Of a DNA stretch of 10,110 nt, positions 1 to 6,804 are shown piece by piece. The DNA comes from Luminiphilus sp. (GTDB lineage Bacteria > Pseudomonadota > Gammaproteobacteria > Pseudomonadales > Halieaceae), in NCBI GenBank assembly GCA_029251065.1, contig JAQXEB010000176.1, forward strand, positions 1 through 10,110. Direction: 5' to 3'. The notes below the pieces were generated by a model. That model saw nothing but the letters and a program-made list of their open reading frames with translations, was not told the DNA's origin and made no database searches. The first letter of the stretch is position 1. Every line of letters begins with the position of its first letter. The translations under genes and the position numbers were made by a program.

Positions 1-675
1 TGAGGCGAGCAGGGTCAGTACATTATGCCCGCCCGCGCTCTCACCAAAAATCGTGACATTGCTTCTGTCGCCACCGAACGAACCAATGTTCCGCTGAACC
101 CACCCCAGCGCCGCAATAATATCGAGTGTTCCAAAGTTTGCGATGGCACCGGAACCACTGTCCAGGGCTGGATGCGTGAACCAGCCCAAGGGGCCCAAGC
201 GATAGTTAATGGTCACCACGACCACATTTTGCTCTGCCGCCAATCGCGAAAAGTCATAGGTGTTTTTATGCCCGCTTGTATTTCCGCCCCCGTGAATCCA
301 AAACATCACCGGCAGTGGTCCGTCGACACCTTTGGGCGCCGTCACGTCGAGGTACAAACAATCCTCAGTCCCAATAGCGGCGTCACCCTCAACACCGCTC
401 ACACTGCTCGCTTGCTGGGGACAGATTACGGGCTCGTCCATGCGCGTTAGCAATTGATCGGTCACCGACAGTGCCACGGGGGCCCGCCACCTCAGCTCAC
501 CCACCGGCGGCTGAGCAAACGGAATGTCATACCACTGAAGGACATCACCCTCCGCTAAATAACTCCTTACAGATCCCGTATCCGTGACCACGGGGTCTGC
601 ACCCGAGGGTTTTTGTGACGACGCCGCGCAAGCCGTAAGGCCCGACAGCAAAATCAAGACAAGCAATGAACGCAT
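1..675 (-). CDS. Type-B carboxylesterase, predicted lipoprotein (3' end cut by window edge)
   Basis: Serine hydrolase of the carboxylesterase type B / cholinesterase family, which cleaves carboxylic esters. Only the first 225 codons lie in the window; the family is usually about 500 residues, so the acid and histidine of the catalytic triad lie outside. The start is the ATG at 675, with AAGGTG 6 nt upstream. The N-terminus MRSLLVLILLSGLTAC is a lipoprotein signal peptide with lipobox LTAC, so Cys16 would be lipidated. Residues +2 and +3 are Ala, not Asp, which fits outer-membrane sorting. Family marks follow in order: EDCLYLDV, the oxyanion-hole HGGG, NYRLG, then FGGDRSNVTIFGESAGG with nucleophile Ser213. 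It starts 16 nt beyond the terminator of the acyl-CoA operon, so it is probably a separate or read-through unit. The substrate cannot be told from sequence. Confidence 0.9.
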   Translation of the reverse strand, partial: MRSLLVLILLSGLTACAASSQKPSGADPVVTDTGSVRSYLAEGDVLQWYDIPFAQPPVGELRWRAPVALSVTDQLLTRMDEPVICPQQASSVSGVEGDAAIGTEDCLYLDVTAPKGVDGPLPVMFWIHGGGNTSGHKNTYDFSRLAAEQNVVVVTINYRLGPLGWFTHPALDSGSGAIANFGTLDIIAALGWVQRNIGSFGGDRSNVTIFGESAGGHNVLTLLAS

Positions 676-691
676 AGAGTGCACCTTAGAT

Positions 692-716
692 AAAAAAAAA
701 CCCGGCATTGCCGGGT
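692..716 (-). terminator. Rho-independent terminator of the tpi/thiolase-like/SDR/hydratase operon
   Basis: On the minus strand a 6-bp stem CCCGGC/GCCGGG with a 3-nt loop (701-715, one more A-T pair at 700/716) is followed by nine T residues (700 down to 692). It begins 18 nt after the stop codon of the enoyl-CoA hydratase gene and ends 16 nt before the esterase start codon. This is a canonical intrinsic terminator for the minus-strand operon. Confidence 0.88.
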
Positions 717-734
717 CATTATCGACAATCAGGT

Positions 735-1502
735 TTAACGGCCTTTCCAGTTCGGCTTACGCTTCTCTGCAAATGCTGTCGCGCCCTCAATCGCATCTTC
801 GCTCGAGAACACAGCACTCGTAATGACTTGCTGCTTGTCGAACATTTCTTCTTGCGACCAGTCGATCGACTCCTTGATCACTTGCTTACTGCGTTTAACC
901 GCAAGTGGACCATTTTCAGCAATCTTTGCCGCCAACACTTTTGCCTGAGCCAGCGCTTCGCCCGCCGGTGCAATCTGGTTAATCAGACCAATACTGAGCG
1001 CACGATCAGCGTCCATAAAGTCGCCGGTCAGTGCCATTTCCATGGCAACACGACTCGGAATCTGACGCGGTAGTCGCACCAGACCGCCGGCCGCAGCAGC
1101 CAGTCCGCGTTTCACTTCTGGAATACCAAATTTAGAGTTATCTGCGGCAATAATGAGATCGCAGGTAATGGCCAATTCGCAGCCACCGGCCAGGGCATAA
1201 CCCTCAACCGCTGCAATCAAAGGCTTGTCAGTCGAGCGCTGGACCATACCGGCAAATCCACGACCCTCAACATAAGGCGTCTCGCCAGTCACAAAGGCTT
1301 TTAAGTCCATACCCGAGCAGAATGTACCGCCCGCACCCGTCAATATGACCACGTGCGTACTATCGTCTGCGTCGAGCGCGTCGAGCGCGGCCGCAATGCC
1401 TTCTGCGACGTCCTTATTGACCGCATTTTTTGCTTTTGGACGATTGATCGTAATCGTCATGACGCCATCGTCGATTTCAGTTAAAACAGCTGCTTCACTC
1501 AT
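735..1502 (-). CDS. Enoyl-CoA hydratase/isomerase (crotonase) family protein
   Basis: Cytoplasmic crotonase-fold enzyme of 255 residues, a normal length. It most likely adds water across the 2,3 double bond of an enoyl-CoA, the second beta-oxidation step. INRPKAKNAVN (19-29) is the N-terminal crotonase signature. FCSGMDLK (61-68) forms the first half of the oxyanion hole and GYALAGGCEL (101-110) the second. Both hydratase glutamates are present: Glu109 in GGCEL and Glu129 in GIPEVKRG, equivalent to Glu144 and Glu164 of rat enoyl-CoA hydratase. This favours true hydratase activity over an isomerase or a dead paralogue. AAGGAG sits 7 nt before the ATG. It is the last gene of the operon, 30 nt after the SDR gene. 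Beside an HSD10-like dehydrogenase, a branched substrate such as tiglyl-CoA is plausible but inferred. Confidence 0.9.
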   Translation of the reverse strand: MSEAAVLTEIDDGVMTITINRPKAKNAVNKDVAEGIAAALDALDADDSTHVVILTGAGGTFCSGMDLKAFVTGETPYVEGRGFAGMVQRSTDKPLIAAVEGYALAGGCELAITCDLIIAADNSKFGIPEVKRGLAAAAGGLVRLPRQIPSRVAMEMALTGDFMDADRALSIGLINQIAPAGEALAQAKVLAAKIAENGPLAVKRSKQVIKESIDWSQEEMFDKQQVITSAVFSSEDAIEGATAFAEKRKPNWKGR

Positions 1503-1532
1503 GTTGTCTCTCCTTATTGTGTCAGCTAAATC

Positions 1533-2306
1533 TTAACGAGGCTGCATACGGATGCCACCATCCATACGAATGCTCTCGCCGTTGATGTAATCGTTATCGA
1601 TGATTGCCGCGACCAGCTTGCCAATTTCCTCGGGCGCGCCTAGACGTTGCGGATAGAGTACGGCCTGTGACAAAGAATCGATAGATTCTTGTGGAAGACC
1701 TGCAAATAATGGTGTGTTAATCATGCCGGGGGCGATGGTATTCACTCGAATACCGATCTTCGCTAAATCACGCGCAATCGGCAGCGTCATACCAACAATG
1801 CCGCCTTTTGTCGCACTGTAAGCGGCCTGACCCATTTGGCCCTCGTAAGCGGCAACCGATGCTGTGTTAATGATCACGCCGCGACCCATATACTCATCCA
1901 CAGGCTCGTTATGCTGCATACGAACAGCACAGAGACGAAGGACGTTAAAAGTTCCTGTAAGGTTTACGGCAATCACTTTGTCCCAAAGATCCAACGGGAA
2001 CGCGCCGTCTCTGCCCACTGTCTTAGCCGCGCTAGCAATACCGGCGCAATTAACAACCGCATAGATTGCGCCAAATTTATCAATCCCGGAATCAACCCCG
2101 GCTTGAACAGAAGCCTCATCCGCGACATTGACCTGTGCAAAGTGGCAACGATCAGCGCCCATTTCCTCAACCATCGCCGCACCCGCCTCAGCGTTTAAGT
2201 CGAAAATAATGATATTGCCACCGTCAGCGTAAATCCGTCGCGCAACTGCTTGACCAATACCCGATGCACCACCGGTAACAACGGCAGCTCTTCCTGAAAT
2301 ATTCAT
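1533..2306 (-). CDS. Type-2 3-hydroxyacyl-CoA dehydrogenase, HSD10-like SDR
   Basis: Short-chain dehydrogenase of 257 residues that oxidises a 3-hydroxyacyl-CoA to the 3-ketoacyl-CoA with NAD. The cofactor loop is TGGASGIG (11-18). Asp36 ends beta-2, which favours NAD over NADP. NCAG (86-89) replaces the common NNAG, as in human HSD10. The catalytic set is Asn115, Ser150 (in NTAS), Tyr163 and Lys167 (YSATK). The stretches around 143-170, 171-190 and the C-terminal NGESIRMDGGIRMQP are very close to human HSD17B10 as I remember it, so this is closer to that subfamily than to FabG. HSD10 acts on 2-methyl-3-hydroxybutyryl-CoA in isoleucine breakdown, as well as on straight-chain substrates. GAGG lies 6 nt before the ATG. 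Gaps of 27 and 30 nt to its neighbours place it mid-operon. Confidence 0.92.
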   Translation of the reverse strand: MNISGRAAVVTGGASGIGQAVARRIYADGGNIIIFDLNAEAGAAMVEEMGADRCHFAQVNVADEASVQAGVDSGIDKFGAIYAVVNCAGIASAAKTVGRDGAFPLDLWDKVIAVNLTGTFNVLRLCAVRMQHNEPVDEYMGRGVIINTASVAAYEGQMGQAAYSATKGGIVGMTLPIARDLAKIGIRVNTIAPGMINTPLFAGLPQESIDSLSQAVLYPQRLGAPEEIGKLVAAIIDNDYINGESIRMDGGIRMQPR

Positions 2307-2333
2307 AACAATCCTCTGTAAAATGACTTTGTG

Positions 2334-3869
2334 TCAGGCAATCCCGACCACGTGATGCGTGTTCTCTCCGGAGGGTTCTATAAGCACCCTCTCCCCAATT
2401 GGCTCGCCCTCGACGAAAAGGTCTGCGAGGCCACCTTGCTCAATCAGCGCGCCTGCGATGACACGTTGACCTGCGTCATTAATCGCCAGCACCGCCAGCC
2501 ACTGCCCTTCGGGTATCGATTTTATGATGAACGTTTCAACCACAGCAGCGCCGCTGAATTCTGAGGCAAGCGCAATACTATTTCCACCTTCTTTAAAGCC
2601 GAGCTCATGACTGAGCGGGTCGGCCACACCGGGCGAACGACTGTAGACGCCCACCGCGTGTTTAGACAGGTGACCACCTAATGCACCGACAAGTACATCG
2701 CTGTAGCGTCCGCTTTGAACGCCGGTCACTGCACTGGCAATACCATGCATTGAATAATTGTTTCCGGGACCACCAAAAAACGGCAATCCACCCGTCAAGC
2801 TGGTAGGACGATGATCATCGACATCGATACCCAAGGCCTCCATCGCTTCAATAACGGCCACTGGAAAGCAGCTGTAAAGATCGAATGCGTCAATATCGGC
2901 AGCCTCGAGCCCAGCCCTTTCAAGTGCCTTTGCATAACTCCAGCGAAGCGCCGGTGACGTCGACAAGTCCTCTCGCTCTAACAGTGCACGTTCGGTGGCC
3001 TCAGCAAAGCCCCTAAGAAAAACAGCACTCTCCTGAACGCCAAGCTCTACAGCCAACCCATGGCTCATGACCACTAAGGCTGCAGATTGATTGACCCCAT
3101 CTTTGGCCACCATTGATTTGAGGTGTGGATCGCCAACGGCTCGATTTTGATCAGAAAGCACAGCAATTTCGCTGGCCTGCGGCACGCGCTCAAACATTGC
3201 AAATGGGTTTGTCCGCGCGACTTCCGCCAGTGGCGCTAATACCCGTCCTAAATAAGATCGGTAATCCGCCCGCGCAAGACCTCGGCTATTGCGCTTTCGA
3301 TGTTCTATCAACGGGTAAATATCAATCGGTGCAATGACTTTGTGGGCTGCGAGGGCCGGAACAAACTGATCTTCAAGCCCCATACCGTCATCAGCCGACT
3401 CGCCTACCGGACTTGCTGACCAATCGAGTGTTTGCCCCGCTCGCTGATGCGCTCGCATCGTTCCAATAGCCTCTGCTCCGCAAAGCACCACCATTTGAGC
3501 GTCTCCGCGCGCAATCGCACTGCACGCCTTGGCCGTGTATTGCTGTGGGCTTTGCCCCCCAGCAGTCGCATATCGCGCATGCACGTGTTCTAAATTAGCT
3601 TTATTGGCAACCGACCGGGCAAACTGATCACTAAATCCAAACGGCGCGAGCAGCGGTTTAATTCGGTCTGGTACCGAATCAACAAACGTCCGCATGACCA
3701 TAACTTGATTCACATGCTGCTCAACGTTTTGGACCCCCAGTGAGTTCAAGGCCTCTTTAACCGCTTCTGCGGCGAGCTCCACGGGGCCAAAACTTTGATT
3801 CTGCGGACCCAGCCGATCCACCACCTGACTTGCCGCAACCAGCACTGGCATATTGTCCTTGATCTGCAC
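2334..3869 (-). CDS. Thiolase-like protein with extra C-terminal domain (TLP1 type), usually annotated acetyl-CoA acetyltransferase
   Basis: 511-residue thiolase-superfamily protein, about 100 residues longer than a normal thiolase. Residues 1-430 have the thiolase/SCP2 layout. From about 431 to 511 there is an added beta-rich domain resembling the C-terminal addition of the 'thiolase-like protein type 1' family. The catalytic residues look replaced: where the nucleophilic Cys sits the sequence is TAGGQSPQQ (102-110); HDCF of SCP2 thiolases reads YSCF (332-335); the GHP histidine motif reads GGP (366-368); the C-terminal Cys loop reads ALGGHLSKHA (396-405). This pattern fits TLP1-type proteins, so ordinary thiolysis should not be assumed. 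Start is GTG at 3869, backed by a strong Shine-Dalgarno; an ATG at codon 7 is the alternative. It overlaps the tpi stop by 1 nt (TAGTG), suggesting translational coupling. A role in 3-ketoacyl-CoA handling is inferred from the neighbours. Confidence 0.85.
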   Translation of the reverse strand: MQIKDNMPVLVAASQVVDRLGPQNQSFGPVELAAEAVKEALNSLGVQNVEQHVNQVMVMRTFVDSVPDRIKPLLAPFGFSDQFARSVANKANLEHVHARYATAGGQSPQQYTAKACSAIARGDAQMVVLCGAEAIGTMRAHQRAGQTLDWSASPVGESADDGMGLEDQFVPALAAHKVIAPIDIYPLIEHRKRNSRGLARADYRSYLGRVLAPLAEVARTNPFAMFERVPQASEIAVLSDQNRAVGDPHLKSMVAKDGVNQSAALVVMSHGLAVELGVQESAVFLRGFAEATERALLEREDLSTSPALRWSYAKALERAGLEAADIDAFDLYSCFPVAVIEAMEALGIDVDDHRPTSLTGGLPFFGGPGNNYSMHGIASAVTGVQSGRYSDVLVGALGGHLSKHAVGVYSRSPGVADPLSHELGFKEGGNSIALASEFSGAAVVETFIIKSIPEGQWLAVLAINDAGQRVIAGALIEQGGLADLFVEGEPIGERVLIEPSGENTHHVVGIA

Positions 3870-4597
3870 TACCGCTCACCTCCTACAGATGTACAAAGTT
3901 TCCAAAATTGTCGCGCGTTTAGCGACGCGCCACCCACCAATAAGCCGTTGACCTCGGGGTGCGCGGTAAATTGAGTGCAGTTTTCAGGGTTAACACTACC
4001 GCCGTACAATACAGGAACGTCCGCCGCAAATGCGCGGTCTAGGGTTCGCTTAATATGGCGATGCATCACAACAACGTCGTCTGGCGATGCCGATTCACCT
4101 GAGCCAATAGCCCACACCGGTTCGTAGGCAATGATTGGCGCAGTGCTTAACCCACTACAGGACTCAGTAACCTGTGTCGCAATGAGCGACTCGGCGCCAC
4201 CTGATTGTCGCTCAAGCAGTGACTCACCCACGCAAATAATGGGTCTAAGTCCCTCGGTCTCCAAGCGCGACGCTTTTTCTGCAATTAGCGCGTTCGTCTC
4301 ACTGTGACCCGACCGTCTCTCGGAGTGACCGACAATACCGTAGCGACACCCCAAAGCCTTGAGCATCGCAGCCGACACCTCTCCGGTATGCGCACCCATC
4401 GAATGAATCGAGACGTCCTGCCCGCAAAGCGACACGCCCCCTAAAACGGCAGCGTGATGCAAAAATACTGCGGGTGGCGCAACCACCACATCGGCAGTGG
4501 TCACTGCGGGGCCACCATTCCATTCCCGCTCGAATACTCGTACAGCATCGAGGTCGATGGCCATTTTCCAGTTGGCGACAATCAACTTTGGTATCAT
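3869..4597 (-). CDS. tpiA: Triosephosphate isomerase
   Basis: TIM-barrel enzyme that interconverts dihydroxyacetone phosphate and glyceraldehyde 3-phosphate. It has 242 residues, slightly shorter than the usual 250-255. The whole catalytic set is present: Asn9 and Lys11 (ANWKM), electrophile His91 in GHSERR, and base Glu159 in YEPVWAIG. The phosphate-binding turns GGSV (199-202) and VGGASL (221-226) are intact. The C-terminal hinge of mobile loop 6 is unusual: GSGESA where GTGK(S/T)A is typical, so Lys is replaced by Glu. The ATG start places the first strand (KLIVANW) normally; only a weak GAG-like ribosome site precedes it. It is the first gene of the minus-strand operon and its stop overlaps the next start. 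Glycolytic tpiA is not usually found with beta-oxidation genes, so this could be the sole copy or a second, specialised one. Confidence 0.93.
   Translation of the reverse strand: MIPKLIVANWKMAIDLDAVRVFEREWNGGPAVTTADVVVAPPAVFLHHAAVLGGVSLCGQDVSIHSMGAHTGEVSAAMLKALGCRYGIVGHSERRSGHSETNALIAEKASRLETEGLRPIICVGESLLERQSGGAESLIATQVTESCSGLSTAPIIAYEPVWAIGSGESASPDDVVVMHRHIKRTLDRAFAADVPVLYGGSVNPENCTQFTAHPEVNGLLVGGASLNARQFWKLCTSVGGER
3877..3884 (-). promoter_or_regulatory. Strong Shine-Dalgarno for the thiolase-like gene
   Basis: AGGAGGTG on the minus strand lies 7 nt before the GTG at 3869, inside the last codons of the triosephosphate isomerase gene. Its strength and spacing support the GTG start over the ATG at 3851, and it fits translational coupling through the TAGTG overlap. 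Confidence 0.75.
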
Positions 4598-4680
4598 TCG
4601 ACTTTTCTCATCGCAACGTTAACGGACAAAGCGCAGTTGACTAAGCTTGTCCTTATTGACGCTCAGAGTGAACAGGCATC
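4598..4680. promoter_or_regulatory. Divergent intergenic region between tpi operon and avtA
   Basis: 83 nt must hold the 5' signals of both the minus-strand tpi operon and plus-strand avtA, unless promoters lie inside the facing genes. An 8-bp perfect palindrome CGTTAACG (4617-4624) sits 19 bp before the tpi start codon and could be part of an operator. A TTGACT (4637-4642) on the plus strand has no convincing -10 at the right distance. I cannot place either promoter with confidence. Confidence 0.3.
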
Positions 4681-5946
4681 GTGAAGTTTTCAAATTACGC
4701 TGAACATTACAGTAGCCAAAGCGGGATCGTCCAGCTAATGGAAGATTTGTCGATAGCCACACCGCCTGGTCAGACCACTTTCCCTCTGGGCGGGGGTAAT
4801 CCGGCGCACATTCACGAGGTTCAGGATGCCCTCAGAGAGAGTGCCCAAGCCTTAACGGACAGTCGATCGCGCTTTGCAAGCATGATCGGTGACTACGATG
4901 CCCCTCAGGGCCATGAAAAATTTCGACGCGTACTGGCCGCAGAGCTATCGAACCTGTTCGGACGCCCCATTGATGCCGACAATATTGCGATCACCAATGG
5001 CAGTCAGGCCAGCTTTGAGATTTTATTTAATTCTCTGGCCGGTCGCTTTGACGACGGCAGCTGGCGCGAAATTGCACTGCCCATTGCTCCGGAATACGTG
5101 GGCTATAACGACATGTCCAGACAAGCGCATTCGATACTGCGCGCGTCAGCTGCGCAGATCGATCTGCTCTCAGACCAACAATTTAAATATCGCGTCGACA
5201 CTTCAGCATTTTCGGTCAACCCGGCAACCACGGGCGCGGTGTGCTTATCTCGTCCCACCAACCCGTCCGGAAACGTGATCTCGGACCAGGAGCTCGCGCG
5301 CGTTGCTGAGCAATGCCGAGAGGCGGGCGTGCCACTCATTATTGACAGTGCTTATGGGCTGCCCTTCCCCGGCATGATCTACACCGAGGCCACCCCTTTT
5401 TGGGACGAAAACACAATTTTATGCTTAAGCTTGTCAAAACTCGGGTTGCCCGGGGTTCGGACGGGCATTGTCGTGGCGGACAGCGCAGTGACTCAGCTGA
5501 TTCGCAATGCGAACGCCATCAATGGTCTTGCGCCTGCGCGCACAGGGCCGGAGCTCCTGCTACCGCTTATCGAACGCCAGCAGTTGTCCGATCTGTGTGA
5601 GCGCGTCATCAAGCCTCACTACCTCGCAAAACAGCAACGCGCCATTGACACCATGCTGACTGCGGCTCACGACCTGCCCATTCGGATTCACAAGCCCGAC
5701 GGTGCCATGTTTCTTTGGACATGGTTCGAGGGTTTGCCCGGTGGCACTGATGAACTTTACCGACGCGGGGTCGACGAAGGCATTATCACCGTACCCGGCC
5801 GACACTTTTTTCAGGGACTCGAGTCTTCATGGCAACATGCACGGGAATGCCTACGAATAAACTATGCAGGCGATCCAGACGTGGTCTGCGAGGGAATAGA
5901 ACGCCTTGTCAACATTGCCCGTCGCCAATACCGAGACGCATCATGA
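4681..5946 (+). CDS. avtA: Valine-pyruvate aminotransferase
   Basis: Class I/II PLP-dependent aminotransferase of 421 residues. AvtA moves the amino group between valine and pyruvate, giving 2-ketoisovalerate and alanine, in the cytoplasm. The protein aligns with E. coli AvtA along its length as I recall that sequence: FPLGGGNPA (34-42), ITNGSQ (104-109), PEYVGY (137-142), SRPTNPSGNVI (190-200), IDSAYGLPFPG (221-231) and SLSKLGLPG (250-258). Lys253 is the PLP Schiff-base lysine; Asn194, Asp222 and Tyr225 contact the cofactor; Arg392 (LRINY) is the likely substrate-carboxylate arginine. The start is GTG; the first 20 residues match the E. coli N-terminus (xFSxxxxxxxxxSGI), which settles it. 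An AGG lies 6 nt upstream. It diverges from the tpi operon. Confidence 0.95.
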   Translation: MKFSNYAEHYSSQSGIVQLMEDLSIATPPGQTTFPLGGGNPAHIHEVQDALRESAQALTDSRSRFASMIGDYDAPQGHEKFRRVLAAELSNLFGRPIDADNIAITNGSQASFEILFNSLAGRFDDGSWREIALPIAPEYVGYNDMSRQAHSILRASAAQIDLLSDQQFKYRVDTSAFSVNPATTGAVCLSRPTNPSGNVISDQELARVAEQCREAGVPLIIDSAYGLPFPGMIYTEATPFWDENTILCLSLSKLGLPGVRTGIVVADSAVTQLIRNANAINGLAPARTGPELLLPLIERQQLSDLCERVIKPHYLAKQQRAIDTMLTAAHDLPIRIHKPDGAMFLWTWFEGLPGGTDELYRRGVDEGIITVPGRHFFQGLESSWQHARECLRINYAGDPDVVCEGIERLVNIARRQYRDAS

Positions 5947-6171
5947 GGCCATCAACATCTCTATGACTTCTAGCGGCGGGTCATCGCATTGCCCAGTGAC
6001 CTGAACGGGTCGAAGGCGGATACATAGCCAAAAAGGTGGTGCGTGGCGAGAACCTGAAGGCCATTTCGTCTCGTTGAGCGCACTGTCAGCCCATTGATCC
6101 AGCATGCGTTGTGGTTTGCGTCCAACGCCTAGCCATGACCCAGTCGGCTCAGTATGATCCAAACTCACCAT
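5941..6171 (-). CDS. Possible small hypothetical protein (76 aa)
   Basis: Minus-strand ORF filling most of the otherwise empty 245 nt between avtA and the FMN reductase gene. I do not recognise a family. Its C-terminal half looks protein-like: SRHAPPFWLCIRLRP (41-55) followed by VTGQCDDPPLEVIEML (58-73), with Cys50 and Cys62. There is no membrane segment or signal peptide. Its TGA overlaps the avtA stop through the palindrome TCATGA, giving a 6-nt tail-to-tail overlap. A stop codon directly precedes the ATG at 6171, so the ORF cannot be longer. A second ATG at 6105 would give 54 residues and keep the more convincing part. No good ribosome site precedes either ATG, and the longer form begins only 20 nt from the FMN reductase start. 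It may be a chance ORF. Confidence 0.4.
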   Translation of the reverse strand: MVSLDHTEPTGSWLGVGRKPQRMLDQWADSALNETKWPSGSRHAPPFWLCIRLRPVQVTGQCDDPPLEVIEMLMAS

Positions 6172-6191
6172 TTACCGAACGAGTCACTGCC

Positions 6192-6803
6192 ATGCGCGTA
6201 GCCCTTGTGATAGGAAGCCATCGAAAAGATTCTCAAAGCGCAAAGGTTGGACGCTTCTTACAAAAGCAGATTCAGGCACTGGGTGATCACGAGTGCTGGA
6301 CCTGTGACCTTGGTAAAGACCCCCTGCCCCTGTGGGATGAGGACATTGGAACCGATGCTCCCCACTGGCATGCACTGGATGCGATAAACAAAAATCTAGG
6401 GCATACAGACGCCCTGATCGTGGTTGCGCCGGAATGGCACGGCATGGTTCCTGCCGCATTAAAAAACTTCTTTTTGGTCTGCGGCGCAGGCGGAACACTG
6501 GCCCATAAGCCCGCATTGGCCGTGGGCGTATCAGCGGGGCCGGGCGGCTCCTATCCCATTAATGAGCTCCGGACGAGTAGTTACAAAAACAACCGCCTTT
6601 GCTACTTGCCAGAGCACTTAATTGTCCGCAACTGCATGGTTGTCATGAATGAGAGTGGCACGGAAAATGACACTGAAGAGCACAGCTATGTGTCGGAGCG
6701 CAGCGCCTATTGCGTCAGGCAACTACTGGCTTACGGCGTGGCATTAGCACAGGTACGAGCATCGGGTGCCGCTGACTTGGATACCTATCCCAACGGGATG
6801 TAG
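6192..6803 (+). CDS. NADPH-dependent FMN reductase-like flavodoxin-fold protein
   Basis: 203-residue flavodoxin-fold protein of the NADPH-dependent FMN reductase family (PF03358 type), which binds FMN and passes electrons from NAD(P)H to flavin, quinone or azo-type acceptors. It opens with beta-1 and the FMN phosphate loop, MRVALVIGSHRKDSQSAKV. The flavin-ring loop PEWHGMVPAALKNFF (about residues 83-97) matches the family PEYNGxxPxxLKNxx motif, and GVSAGPGG follows where VSxxPGG is usual. The start is uncertain. ATG 6192 gives a normal flavodoxin start but has no clear ribosome site. In-frame ATG 6135 and GTG 6111 would add 19 or 27 residues and overlap the opposite small ORF. The physiological substrate is unknown. 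It converges with the HpaC-type flavin reductase, leaving one base between stops. Confidence 0.82.
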   Translation: MRVALVIGSHRKDSQSAKVGRFLQKQIQALGDHECWTCDLGKDPLPLWDEDIGTDAPHWHALDAINKNLGHTDALIVVAPEWHGMVPAALKNFFLVCGAGGTLAHKPALAVGVSAGPGGSYPINELRTSSYKNNRLCYLPEHLIVRNCMVVMNESGTENDTEEHSYVSERSAYCVRQLLAYGVALAQVRASGAADLDTYPNGM

Positions 6804-6804
6804 G

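Noticed and set aside
25..450. 141-codon plus-strand ORF over the left end
   Set aside because: It lies antisense to the carboxylesterase, whose frame shows the full family motif series including GESAGG.
1371..1388. Tandem GTCGAGCGC duplication
   Set aside because: It encodes the repeated Leu-Asp-Ala of a normal helix in the enoyl-CoA hydratase; two copies are not a repeat array.
2331..2564. Plus-strand ORF across the thiolase-like gene end
   Set aside because: It is a shadow of the minus-strand coding frame, which has a coherent domain, operon spacing and ribosome site.
4637..4665. TTGACT as the -35 of an avtA promoter
   Set aside because: No -10-like hexamer is found 15-19 bp downstream, and the spacing to the start codon is tight.
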